Assembly (NCBI GenBank): GCA_022796475.1
Contig: JAAWIS010000021.1
Coordinates: forward strand, 1 to 47,825
Reading direction: 5' to 3'
Origin: Lachnospiraceae bacterium
Lineage (GTDB): Bacteria > Bacillota > Clostridia > Lachnospirales > Lachnospiraceae
DNA: 47,825 nucleotides
A program made the translations under genes and the position numbers. This document shows, piece after piece, positions 33,761 through 42,337 of this stretch. How positions within the stretch are numbered: the stretch's first letter is position 1; each line of letters begins with the position of its first letter. Below the pieces are notes generated by a model that saw only the letters and a list, made by a program, of their open reading frames with translations, was not told the origin of the DNA and made no database searches.

Positions 33761-35185
33761 ATGCTGGAAACCATAACCATCCTGACCCCGCTCCACTATT
33801 TGTATCTGGTTGGGGTTATTGTTATTTTAGGCGTCATGATCCTGCGGAAAGATACCCCTGCTGTCTGCCTTGGGTTTCTTTTTCTTCTGGGCATTGCAGG
33901 AAGCGGAAATGTAATTGGCGGAATTCAAACTGTTTTCAGCGCCATGCTTTATGCTGCAAAAGAATTTATGGAAGTAATCGCAACCATTGCTCTGGTAACC
34001 GCCCTTTCAGGATGCCTAAGTGATTTAGGCAGCGACTATCTGTTAATGCGTCCCATGGGAAAAATTATGAAAACCCCTTCTGTTACCTGGTGGATTCTGG
34101 GTCTTACCATGCTTATTTTCTCATTATTTTTATGGCCTTCCCCTTCTGTGGCCCTGGTAGGCGCTATTATGCTGCCATTTGCTGTCCGGACCGGGTTAAA
34201 CCCGCTTTTTGCTGCAATGGCTATGAATTTATTCGGCCATGGAATTGCTTTAAGCTATGATCTGGTAATACAGGGAGCGCCTGCCATATCTGCAGGAGCT
34301 GCCGGAATTTCGGCCAGCCAAATTCTTACGGAGGGCAGACCGGTGTTTCTGGTTATGGGCGCTGCCACCGTTCTTTCTGCTTTTCTCCTTAACCGCAAAT
34401 ATATGTACGGAGAGCGGGTAACCATAAACCAGGCCGCTCCTGGCCAAACGCCAAACTTACCATCCGATTCCAATACTCCCGGCAGCACCCGCCCGGCTCT
34501 CATTCTGGCAGTGGCTACCCCTCTTGCTTTCCTGGCCGATATTGCCGCCATGTTTGCCTTTCACCTTCGCGGAGGAGATGCCACCAGCCTGGTTTCCGGC
34601 ACAGCCGTCCTCCTTATGTGCTTCGGTTCCATTCTTGGTTTTGGAAAATCTTCCCTTGAGAGAATTACTGGTTATCTGACCGACGGCTTTCTATTCGCCA
34701 TCCGGATCTTTGCCCCGGTTATTGCTATCGGCGCATTTTTCTTCCTGGGCGGAGAAGGAATCTCAGCGATTATGGGAGGTGCCGAAGTTTCTCAGATTCT
34801 TGGAAACGCTTCTACCGGAGGCATTATGAATGACTGGGCCGTGTGGCTTGCTTCCCATGCTCCCTTAAACAAATATCTGATCGGAGGAATTCAGTTAGCC
34901 ATCGGCGCATTAACTGGTCTTGACGGTTCCGGCTTTTCCGGCCTTCCCCTTACCGGTTCACTGGCCAGCACCTTTGGCGCTGCTGTAGGCGCTTCCGTTC
35001 CGGTTCTGGCTTCTCTCGGTCAGATTGCCGCTATCTTTGTGGGCGGCGGAACTATCGTTCCCTGGGGCCTGATTCCTGTTGCCGCTATCTGCAACGTAAA
35101 CCCCTTGGATCTGGCCCGAAAAAATCTGCTTCCCGTTTTTATTGGATTCCTGTGTGCATTTATAACAGCCTGCTTTTTGCTGTAG
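33761..35185 (+). CDS. Polytopic membrane protein, probable transporter of unassigned family
   Basis: About 474 residues with around eleven hydrophobic segments. I do not recognise the family firmly. The pattern of two halves, with helix breaks such as WPSPSVALVGAIMLPFAV and GALTGLDGSGFSGLPLTGSLASTFG, resembles ion-transporter superfamily carriers such as GntP, NhaC or CitM proteins. A polar ~20-residue loop rich in Pro and Asn lies near the middle (GQTPNLPSDSNTPGSTRP). AAGGAG lies 7 nt before the ATG at 33761; the frame extends further upstream without a ribosome site. It lies between the DUF3592 gene and asnB, all in the same direction. Confidence 0.7.
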   Translation: MLETITILTPLHYLYLVGVIVILGVMILRKDTPAVCLGFLFLLGIAGSGNVIGGIQTVFSAMLYAAKEFMEVIATIALVTALSGCLSDLGSDYLLMRPMGKIMKTPSVTWWILGLTMLIFSLFLWPSPSVALVGAIMLPFAVRTGLNPLFAAMAMNLFGHGIALSYDLVIQGAPAISAGAAGISASQILTEGRPVFLVMGAATVLSAFLLNRKYMYGERVTINQAAPGQTPNLPSDSNTPGSTRPALILAVATPLAFLADIAAMFAFHLRGGDATSLVSGTAVLLMCFGSILGFGKSSLERITGYLTDGFLFAIRIFAPVIAIGAFFFLGGEGISAIMGGAEVSQILGNASTGGIMNDWAVWLASHAPLNKYLIGGIQLAIGALTGLDGSGFSGLPLTGSLASTFGAAVGASVPVLASLGQIAAIFVGGGTIVPWGLIPVAAICNVNPLDLARKNLLPVFIGFLCAFITACFLL

Positions 35186-35256
35186 CGAAATCCAATTTAT
35201 AAGAACTCTTAAGCCTTCCGCTTCATTTTTTATTCTCAGGAAAGGAGCCTTTTATT

Positions 35257-37110
35257 ATGTGCGGTATTTCCGGCTTCTACCATCCGAAAAAAGACTATAC
35301 CCAGCAAACAAAACACTATGAGGATATTTTACGTTCTATGAACCTGGCTCTTAAGCGCCGGGGACCTGATGATTCCGGCACTTTTTTGTGCCGCCATGGA
35401 GGCCTTGGGCACGTGCGTCTGGAAATTGTAGATCTTCTTACCGGGCATCAGCCTATGCTGAAAACGGAAAATGGCTTTACCTGGGCAATCGTATATAATG
35501 GTGAGCTTTATAACACTGCGGAACTTCGCCAGGACCTGATTTCCCTTGGCTATTCGTTTCAGACTTCCAGTGATACTGAAGTTTTGCTTACCGCTTATCA
35601 GGAATTCGGACCCGATTTTGTCAAACTCCTGAATGGTATTTTCGCTTTCGCCATCTTCGATCCCATCCGGCAAAGTCTGATGCTGTGCCGTGACCGGGCA
35701 GGCGTAAAACCTTTATTCTATACTGCCTGTGAAGAAGAGATCATCTTTGCCTCCGAAATCAAAGGCTTGTTTTGTTATCCCGGCGTGACAAAGCAGTTAG
35801 ATTTAGACGGGCTAAACGAAATCTTTGGCATCGGCCCTGCCAGGACAAACGGATCCGGAGTGTTCAAACGCATTTTTGAAGTTCTTCCCGGTCATTATCT
35901 GCTCTGCTCCGAAAATGGAATCCGCCAGGAATGCTACTGGAAACTGGAAAGCCATCCTCATGAGGACAGCTATGAGGACACCATTGAAAAAGTGTCATTC
36001 CTTTTAGAAGATTCTATCCGCCGGCAAATGGTTTCTGATGTGCCTATCTGTACATTTTTATCAGGCGGGATTGATTCCAGCCTGGTTTCCTCCATCTGTG
36101 CAAGGGAGTTAAAAAAGAAAAACCGGCAGCTTACTACGTTTTCTTTTGACTTTACAGGAAACCAGGAAAACTTTCGGGCCAGCGATTTTCAGCCTTCCCA
36201 GGACCGCCCATATGTGGAAACGATGGTGAAGTACCTCCATTCCAGGCATTATTATCTGGAATGCAGCACTCAGAGCCAGACAGACTGTTTAACGGATTCC
36301 GTCCTTGCCCACGATCTTCCTGCTATGGCTGATGTAGATTCTTCCATGCTGTATTTCTGCTCCCAAGTCCGCCCTTTCTGCAAAGTGGCGCTGACTGGAG
36401 AATGTGCCGATGAAATCTTTGGCGGATATCCCTGGTTCCACCGGAAAGACTGTTTCCACGCCCATACATTCCCATGGACTATGGATTTGAAGGCCCGTCA
36501 GGTTCTGCTGTCTGATGAATTTTTAGCGGAGCTTAAAATGGAAGATTACGTAACTAAAACTTATGAAGCCTCCCTGGCTCAAGTTCCCCGCCTTCCAGGC
36601 GAACCAGAAGACGAAGCCAGGCGAAGAGAAATCTCCTATTTGAATCTTCGCTGGTTCATGCAGACCTTATTAAACCGCATGGATCGTGCCAGCATGTACA
36701 ACGGCTTAGAAGCCAGGGTTCCTTTTGCAGACCACCGGATTATAGAATATCTCTGGAATGTGCCGTGGGAAATGAAGGCAAAGGATCAAATCGTGAAAAA
36801 CCTGCTGCGCCAGGCAGGAAAGGGCTGGCTCCCTGATGAAATCCTTTTCCGCAAAAAATCACCCTACCCGAAAACTTACGATCAGGGGTATGAGCGGATT
36901 TTGGCTGGGAAAGTCCGTGAAATTTTAGAAGATCACAGCTCCCCTGTGCTGCAGTTTCTTGATAAGCGCAAGACAGAAACATTTTTAGAAAGCCCATCGG
37001 ACTACGGAAAACCATGGTATGGACAGCTAATGGCAGCTCCGCAGATGATGGCCTATGTGATTCAGACAGACTTTTGGCTTCGGACGTATCAGCCGGACAT
37101 TTTAATATAA
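35257..37110 (+). CDS. asnB: Asparagine synthase (glutamine-hydrolysing)
   Basis: 617 residues. It makes asparagine from aspartate, ATP and glutamine. The N-terminal glutaminase starts MCGISGFY, where Cys2 is the nucleophile, and has RRGPDDSG and YNGELYN. The C-terminal synthetase domain has the PP-loop SGGIDSSLVSS (about 271-281) and later GECADEIFGGYPW. Length and motifs are those of the common AsnB class. AGGAAAGGAG precedes the ATG. It follows the unassigned transporter by about 70 nt and may share its transcript. Confidence 0.96.
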   Translation: MCGISGFYHPKKDYTQQTKHYEDILRSMNLALKRRGPDDSGTFLCRHGGLGHVRLEIVDLLTGHQPMLKTENGFTWAIVYNGELYNTAELRQDLISLGYSFQTSSDTEVLLTAYQEFGPDFVKLLNGIFAFAIFDPIRQSLMLCRDRAGVKPLFYTACEEEIIFASEIKGLFCYPGVTKQLDLDGLNEIFGIGPARTNGSGVFKRIFEVLPGHYLLCSENGIRQECYWKLESHPHEDSYEDTIEKVSFLLEDSIRRQMVSDVPICTFLSGGIDSSLVSSICARELKKKNRQLTTFSFDFTGNQENFRASDFQPSQDRPYVETMVKYLHSRHYYLECSTQSQTDCLTDSVLAHDLPAMADVDSSMLYFCSQVRPFCKVALTGECADEIFGGYPWFHRKDCFHAHTFPWTMDLKARQVLLSDEFLAELKMEDYVTKTYEASLAQVPRLPGEPEDEARRREISYLNLRWFMQTLLNRMDRASMYNGLEARVPFADHRIIEYLWNVPWEMKAKDQIVKNLLRQAGKGWLPDEILFRKKSPYPKTYDQGYERILAGKVREILEDHSSPVLQFLDKRKTETFLESPSDYGKPWYGQLMAAPQMMAYVIQTDFWLRTYQPDILI

Positions 37111-37190
37111 TATTTTTGCTTTTTTATTTACAATTTCAGAGGTCAAGGCAGCCCTCATTCTTTGCTGCCAGAATTTTTAACCATGCTGTG

Positions 37191-37300
37191 GTATGTTTGA
37201 ACATTTCGTTCTGACTGATATGGGGCACACGCTTTGCCCATAGGGCAAATCTCCCACAAAATGGAGATTACAAATAGCGGGAATGAATGTTCAAACATAC
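37191..37300. mobile_element. Terminal-inverted-repeat element (MITE-like)
   Basis: Left end GTATGTTTGAACATTTCGTTC (37191-37211) pairs with right end GAATGAATGTTCAAACATAC (37281-37300), with one bulge. Inside are two perfect hairpins: TTTGCCC-ATA-GGGCAAA and AATCTCC-(8)-GGAGATT. There is no open reading frame. The ends and the nearby CGGGAATGAA segment recur at 45921-46080. It sits between asnB and the convergent capA, where it may also act as a terminator for both. Confidence 0.6.
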
Positions 37301-37321
37301 TCTAAGCAGGTTCTTTGCTTT

Positions 37322-38524
37322 TTAATTTCCATCCGTACCAGCTTCCCGAATCACGCCGTTTCCGTCAATGGATGCATTGGCTGAAATCCCCTCCAGAAAC
37401 TGATACACTCTTTGCTTTTGCCCTTCATCTGTAACCAGGCTGGTACGGCATCCCTGCTGCAGGCATGGAACAAAACGAAGTTCTTTTAATCCATCCTCCC
37501 CAATGTCTGCTTGTACCAGCCCAGTATCCAGAGTCCGGCTGTTAAACCAGTAATTACCCAAACTGTAAAAAATCGGAACTCCTTTGTAATATTCAATTCC
37601 CTGAAGGCAGTGGGGATGATCCCCAATCACCAAATCAGCCCCCGCGTCAATATACTGATGTCCCAGAAGCTGCTGATCCCCTTCAAAATAATTCGTTCCT
37701 TCCGTTCCCCAATGAACATAGACCACCACAAAATCACTGGTTTCCTCTGCTTTTTTAATGACCTCAAGAAACACATCCGGATAAAAAGTTCTAAGCACCC
37801 CCGGTGTCTGCTCTGTCGCTTCTTTTGTAAATACATAGGAGCGTTCTACCTGAGTAGCACTGACAAACGATATGGTTATCCCGCCAGACCGGAAGTAAAC
37901 GATTTTCTTTGCCTCCTTAAGATTCCTTCCGGCTCCCACATAAGGAATTCCGTGCTGATCTAAGGTATCCATCGTATCCAAAAGGGCTGTTTCCCCGTAA
38001 TCATAAACATGATTATTCGCTAAGGATACCAAATCCACTGACAAACGGCCAAGATTTGCCGCTGTTTCCGGCTTCCCGCGGAAGGTAAAGGTTTTTCCGG
38101 AAAGAGGCGTTCCCCGATTGCTGTAGGTAAATTCATTATTAAGCATCATAATATCTGCAGCGTCCATGATTTCTATCACTTCCGGCATAATGCACTTTGT
38201 AATATCATCTCCATTGCTGTGGTAATAGGACATATTGGCATAGCCCTCTGCAAAGCTGATATCTCCAGCAAAGGATACCGTAACTTTGCCAGGTGATTTC
38301 GCTTCCCGCTCATAGACCGGGCCAGCCAATTCCACCTGAAGCTGCTTATTTTTTGCTCCGTCATTCTCTCCTGTAATCTCCCGGTTTTCGCTGGTTTTTT
38401 CCCAAATCAGCGCCTGGTTCTTTCCGGCTTCGTGATCCTGCATATTGTCAGAAATCGTACTGCCAGAAAAGAAGCCTCCAGTTAAAGAAACAATGGCAAG
38501 AACCATTGGCACTAAATTCCACAT
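37322..38524 (-). CDS. CapA-family metallophosphatase-like protein
   Basis: 400 residues. An N-terminal hydrophobic segment (about 3-20) is followed by a polar region, then the CapA domain from about residue 80 (KVTVSFAGDISFAEGYANM) to 350. Typical motifs are LNNEFTYS, DLVSLANNHVYDYGE, VVYVHWGTEG and VIGDHPHCLQGIEYY. CapA/PgsA proteins have a calcineurin-like phosphatase fold and act in poly-gamma-glutamate or other capsule synthesis at the cell surface. No capB or capC is nearby, so a capsule role is not supported by context. GGAGTGAAGTT precedes the ATG. Confidence 0.9.
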   Translation of the reverse strand: MWNLVPMVLAIVSLTGGFFSGSTISDNMQDHEAGKNQALIWEKTSENREITGENDGAKNKQLQVELAGPVYEREAKSPGKVTVSFAGDISFAEGYANMSYYHSNGDDITKCIMPEVIEIMDAADIMMLNNEFTYSNRGTPLSGKTFTFRGKPETAANLGRLSVDLVSLANNHVYDYGETALLDTMDTLDQHGIPYVGAGRNLKEAKKIVYFRSGGITISFVSATQVERSYVFTKEATEQTPGVLRTFYPDVFLEVIKKAEETSDFVVVYVHWGTEGTNYFEGDQQLLGHQYIDAGADLVIGDHPHCLQGIEYYKGVPIFYSLGNYWFNSRTLDTGLVQADIGEDGLKELRFVPCLQQGCRTSLVTDEGQKQRVYQFLEGISANASIDGNGVIREAGTDGN

Positions 38525-38564
38525 AACTTCACTCCTGTTCTGCTTTTTTCTCTCTGCTGCCTAT

Positions 38565-38593
38565 AGTTTATCATCTTCAAAAGATTTCGTCAA
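38565..38593 (-). promoter_or_regulatory. Predicted promoter of the CapA gene
   Basis: Minus strand: TTGACG (38588-38593), 17-bp spacer, TAAACT (38565-38570), about 40 nt before the start codon. Confidence 0.55.
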
Positions 38594-38681
38594 AATTATT
38601 CCCTTCTGTTTATGTTTTCCCTTACTCCTTTCCTTTTCCCGCAATATACAGAAGCGCTTTTTATTCTCTCCATTGCAAATA

Positions 38682-38710
38682 TTGCACTTCTATGATAAAT
38701 TGATTATAAA
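38682..38710 (+). promoter_or_regulatory. Predicted promoter of the AraC-family gene
   Basis: Plus strand: TTGCAC (38682-38687), 17-bp spacer, TATAAA (38705-38710). A short hairpin, CTGGCC-TGATA-GGCCGG followed by CTTTTT, lies in the leader at about 38749-38771 and could attenuate the transcript. Confidence 0.5.
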
Positions 38711-38815
38711 AGTTCTATCGTTGATTCAGAAATGTGCTTCCAACATGTCTGGCCTGATAGGCCGGCTTTTTCGTTTCATCATGGAACATACGCCGCGAAA
38801 GAGCAGGTAACTTAA

Positions 38816-39730
38816 ATGCCGAAAAAACTGCAGACTCCATTCAGCTCCCGCCAATACATGCTTTCCCGGGATTTTGAAATTTACTATTACAGTGACAGTC
38901 ATCTCACTGCTGTAAACAGCCACTCCCACAGCTATTATGAATTTTATATATTTTTGGAAGGACAGCTTACTATGTATGTAGACAGCGTATCTTTGTCACC
39001 TAAAACAGGTGATGTGCTTTTAATTCCTCCCCAAATTCCCCATCATGCAGTAAATCAAAACCCGTCTGTGCCTTACCGCAGGTTTGTATTCTGGGTTAGC
39101 TGCAGCTATTTCCATCAATTAGAACAGCTTTCCCCTTGTTATTCTTATCTGATCCATCAAGCCTTAAATCGTCATTGGTATCATTTTCATTATGATTTGG
39201 TCAGCTTTCATACACTTCAGGGAAAACTGTTCCGCCTGATTGAAGAAATGCATTCCCAGCATTACGGCAAAGAGGCTATGATTTCCCTGAATGTATGTGA
39301 TTTAATACTTTGCTTAAACCGCACAGCATATGAACTGGCGCACTCAGATACCTCCCATACAGGACAAAAGCTGTATGAAGGGCTGATTCAATATATTGAA
39401 GGCCACCTGGAGGAAGATTTAACTTTAGAACATCTGGCTCAAAACTTTTTTGTCAGCAAGTACCATATTGCCCATGTATTTAAAGAGCACCTGGGCATTT
39501 CTGTTCATCAGTATATAACAAAAAAGCGCCTGGCTATGTGCCGCGACGCAATTTTAAGCAATACAGAAATCCAAAAAGGATATTTAATGTATGGATTTAA
39601 GGATTATTCCAGCTTCTTTCGGGCTTTCCGGAAAGAATACGGGCTTTCGCCAAAAGAATATAAGGAATTATACTCCTCTCAGTCCAATATTTCTTCCATA
39701 AGAAAGCAAGGACAGCATCTGCCAAAGTAG
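38816..39730 (+). CDS. AraC-family regulator with cupin sensor domain
   Basis: 304 residues. The N-terminal half is a cupin-type sensor (HSHSYYEFYIFLEGQ near residue 42, and GDVLLIPPQIPHHAV near 63-77), where the His residues suggest a small-molecule pocket. The C-terminal ~100 residues carry two helix-turn-helix motifs (DLTLEHLAQNFFVSKYHIAHVF and YGFKDYSSFFRAFRKEYG). This is the usual sugar-sensing AraC layout. There is no adjacent sugar gene; the divergent neighbour is CapA, so its target is unclear. AGCAGGT precedes the ATG. Confidence 0.92.
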   Translation: MPKKLQTPFSSRQYMLSRDFEIYYYSDSHLTAVNSHSHSYYEFYIFLEGQLTMYVDSVSLSPKTGDVLLIPPQIPHHAVNQNPSVPYRRFVFWVSCSYFHQLEQLSPCYSYLIHQALNRHWYHFHYDLVSFHTLQGKLFRLIEEMHSQHYGKEAMISLNVCDLILCLNRTAYELAHSDTSHTGQKLYEGLIQYIEGHLEEDLTLEHLAQNFFVSKYHIAHVFKEHLGISVHQYITKKRLAMCRDAILSNTEIQKGYLMYGFKDYSSFFRAFRKEYGLSPKEYKELYSSQSNISSIRKQGQHLPK

Positions 39731-39862
39731 CAGAAGTACAAACGCAGCTGCTGCACAAATAAGATTTGCCATAATGATATCAAAATACTTATCTTGCTAT
39801 ATACTGGAAATTACACAATGCTGTAGCAGCCAGAGCACTCGTCATCTTCAACAATATGGCTG

Positions 39863-40372
39863 CTATTTTACGTCTATTTTCCCATTTCGGCTCCATTCCA
39901 CCGGTTTTCCGTTGAGTTTTGCTTCTGCCAGCTCTCCATGACCGTTGTATACTAGCTTTAGTGAAAAGAATGGCGCCTCCTCATCTAAAAGCCGGAAAAA
40001 GATCTTATCTCCTTCCCAGATATTTAAATCCTGGATTCGCTCCGCCTTCACCCACTCCAGTTCCCCTTCATCACATGGAATCGGATCCCCTGTAAAACCG
40101 TCTGCTGTAAACAGTGACATGTATTCTGTCACCCCATCCCCCGAAATAAAGGTTACCAGTCCCCGGAAGCGGTAAGAAGTTAAGGTATATCCTGTTTCTT
40201 CCTTCACCTCCCGAAGCAAACATTCTTCCGGGCTTTCCCCTTCTTCAAAGTGTCCTCCTACTCCAATCCATTTATCCCGGTTCACATCATGTTCTTTCAC
40301 CGTTCGATGAAGCATCAAATATGCCCCGTCTTTTTGAATGTAGCAAAGTGTACTTAAGTGTTTCATAGACAT
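39863..40372 (-). CDS. NUDIX hydrolase (MutT-like)
   Basis: About 169 residues. The NUDIX box GHFEEGESPEECLLREVKEETGY is complete, at about residues 39-61. The preceding YLMLHRTVKEHDVNRDKWIGVGG is typical of 8-oxo-dGTP diphosphatase-like proteins, which hydrolyse nucleoside diphosphate derivatives. I chose the start at 40372 (AAGGAG about 10 nt upstream) rather than a very basic upstream extension that overlaps the gntR end. It lies 52 nt after the GntR gene on the same strand. Confidence 0.88.
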   Translation of the reverse strand: MSMKHLSTLCYIQKDGAYLMLHRTVKEHDVNRDKWIGVGGHFEEGESPEECLLREVKEETGYTLTSYRFRGLVTFISGDGVTEYMSLFTADGFTGDPIPCDEGELEWVKAERIQDLNIWEGDKIFFRLLDEEAPFFSLKLVYNGHGELAEAKLNGKPVEWSRNGKIDVK

Positions 40373-40424
40373 GGTTCCATATCTCCTTCTTATTTTTCTA
40401 AATGTCCTGTTCTGCTTTCCCCTC

Positions 40425-41180
40425 TTAAATTTCTTCTTCGCCTTCTTCTTTTCTCTCATCCACTCCTTTTCCATTGCGCATAGTAATCAGTGATTCTACC
40501 CGTGAAAGATGCATCCTCATGGCTTCATACGCTTTAGATTCATTTTCATCTAAAATACTTTCGTAAATCTGAGTGTGGAAGGAAACCACCTCATCCCTGG
40601 GTGTGGTGTATTTTAAACTCCAAAATTGGTGAGAGCGAACCAAAAGAGGCATGGTATTCATCGTATCCATAAGAAATTTGCTTTTGGATGCTTTTAAAAT
40701 CGCTTGGTGAAAGGCATGGTCAGCATCAAAAAATGCATTGTTTTCCTTTAATTTCAGCTTCCGGATTTCATTGATGGAGTCAAACAGGGCACTTTGGATT
40801 TTTTTAATATCCTCTGTTGTGCGGTTGACCGCAGCCAGACGGGCAGCCTCTGATTCGATCAGACACCGCAGCCGGATCGTTTCCAGCAAGACACGGGTAT
40901 CTCCAATTTCAATCGGTGCATGGTGAATCACTGATTCTCCCTCTTCTTCAAACAGCGCATTTCCCTGAGAAATCACAACTGTGCCAGACCCGGCCATAGA
41001 TTTTACAAAACCCTGTTCTGCCAGCAGCCGAATAGCTCCGCGGACAGGAATCCGGCTGGTAGCATACTGCTCTGCCAACTGCCGTTCTGGCGGAAGCTTT
41101 TCATTTACTTTATAATTTCCAGCAATTATTTTATTTTTTAAATCGCGGAAAATATCATCACTTAATCGAGATCTTGCCAT
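40425..41180 (-). CDS. GntR-family (FCD domain) transcriptional regulator
   Basis: 251 residues. An N-terminal winged helix (LPPERQLAEQYATSRIPVRGAIRLLAEQGFV, about 28-58) is followed by an all-helical FCD effector domain (about 95-235), with the metal-binding pattern D-x-x-FH as DADHAFHQAIL and later H residues. FCD regulators respond to organic acids and sugar acids and usually repress adjacent catabolic genes. It is divergent from the aldolase-lactonase-Tm-1-GntP set across a 425-bp region, so that set is its most likely target. The C-terminus is highly acidic (ERKEEGEEEI). Confidence 0.92.
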   Translation of the reverse strand: MARSRLSDDIFRDLKNKIIAGNYKVNEKLPPERQLAEQYATSRIPVRGAIRLLAEQGFVKSMAGSGTVVISQGNALFEEEGESVIHHAPIEIGDTRVLLETIRLRCLIESEAARLAAVNRTTEDIKKIQSALFDSINEIRKLKLKENNAFFDADHAFHQAILKASKSKFLMDTMNTMPLLVRSHQFWSLKYTTPRDEVVSFHTQIYESILDENESKAYEAMRMHLSRVESLITMRNGKGVDERKEEGEEEI

Positions 41181-41605
41181 TTTTTACCCTCTTATCTTTT
41201 CTGCCTTCTTAGAGCATGTCTGAAAATTGCTTTTTTATATATAAGTAGAAAAGCTTTTCCTCCAGTTTATCATGAACCGGAACATTCAGCAAGAATAAAC
41301 ATCAGAATGTTACGTCAAAGTGGTATCTATTCTCAAAATAAAATTCCAGTTATTTAAATCGGGATACTATATATTCCAATTATATACCAATTTTTAAATT
41401 CATCTGGCACAAATTTCAATTTTTGGGACAAAATAGACGAATAGTATTGATTAAAATTCATTATAATGTTAAATTATGACCAATAAAGATTACCAAATTT
41501 AATACCAATCATTCAACCAATTTAAACCACACATCTTAATCTGTGTAAACCAAATCACCAAAAATCCCAAATTGGGATATATTCTGAAAGGAGGCAACTT
41601 AGACT
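41181..41605. promoter_or_regulatory. Regulatory region with operator-like palindrome
   Basis: A 425-bp AT-rich region between gntR and the aldolase operon. The palindrome ATCCCAA-A-TTGGGAT (41564-41578) is perfect and ends about 28 nt before the first aldolase gene. Related half-sites TCGGGATA (near 41359) and TTTGGGACA (near 41422) occur upstream in the same orientation. A TATAAT (41462-41467) may be a -10 without a clear -35. I infer that these are GntR operator sequences. Confidence 0.5.
41209..41233. repeat. Fragment of the terminal-inverted-repeat family
   Basis: TTAGAGCATGTCTGAAAATTGCTTT matches the end of the element at 45921-45943 at all but two or three positions, and resembles the right end of the element at 37191-37306 read on the minus strand (CTTAGAGTATGTTTGAACATT). 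No second end is seen here, so this is a solo end or relic within the gntR leader. Confidence 0.5.
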
Positions 41606-42205
41606 ATGTACCGTGAATTTTTAAAAGCAAAAACAGATTTTCTTCAGGCTGCAGCGAGGACGTATCAAAGTGGAATCCAGACTGGAACAGGCGGAAATTT
41701 AAGTGTACGCATTCCCGGAACCGATCTTATGATTGTAAAACCCAGCGGTTATTCTTACGGACAGTGCACCGAGGAAAACCTGACCATCACTGATTTTTCT
41801 GGCAATCTTCAAGAGGGAACTTATAAGCCTACCAGAGAAAGCACGCTCCATGGAAATCTTTATAAACGTTATGCAAATATCGGCGGTATTGTCCACACTC
41901 ACAGCCCATATTCCATTTTAATTTCTCTGAATTTTTCCTGGCTTAACCTGGTAACCCTGCATTCAGAACTAAAATTAAAAAAACCAGTTCAGGTAATTGA
42001 TGTAGCCACTCAGTCAGTAACCGAAGAAGAGCTGCCAAAAGTGTTTGCCGTAATGGATCAGGCGCCGGATACGTCGGCATTTATACTGAAAGGGCACGGA
42101 ATTGTTGCTATGGCATCCAGTACAGTAAAGGCCGAACAAATCGCCGAGTTGGTGGAAGAAACCGCTGAAATTGCATGGCAGCAATATTTGGCCAAAAAAG
42201 CATAA
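41606..42205 (+). CDS. Class II aldolase/adducin-family protein (first)
   Basis: 199 residues. The fold is that of L-fuculose-1-phosphate aldolase and related zinc aldolases, decarboxylases and epimerases. Likely active-site residues are E78 (PTREST), zinc ligands H97 and H99 (VHTHS) and H164 (KGHGIV), with the phosphate or carboxylate loop GTGGNLSVR near 27-35. It is the first gene of the putative operon behind the GntR region, followed 132 nt later by the MBL-fold hydrolase. It is only about 30% similar by eye to the second aldolase at the far end of the locus. Retro-aldol cleavage or decarboxylation of a sugar-acid is the likely reaction (inference). Confidence 0.85.
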   Translation: MYREFLKAKTDFLQAAARTYQSGIQTGTGGNLSVRIPGTDLMIVKPSGYSYGQCTEENLTITDFSGNLQEGTYKPTRESTLHGNLYKRYANIGGIVHTHSPYSILISLNFSWLNLVTLHSELKLKKPVQVIDVATQSVTEEELPKVFAVMDQAPDTSAFILKGHGIVAMASSTVKAEQIAELVEETAEIAWQQYLAKKA

Positions 42206-42337
42206 GAAACTGCTGTTCTAATATGGCAACATGAAACCGTCAAACTATAAAACAGCTTTCAACCGTGCGAACCTAATCTCAAAAAGCGAGAGGGATTCGT
42301 AAGCAGCAATAAAATCATAACAGAAAGGAATTTAACC

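Noticed and set aside
40373-40474. Basic N-terminal extension of the NUDIX protein
   Set aside because: It overlaps the gntR 3' end, is nearly all Lys/Arg and lacks a ribosome site, whereas a good one precedes 40372.
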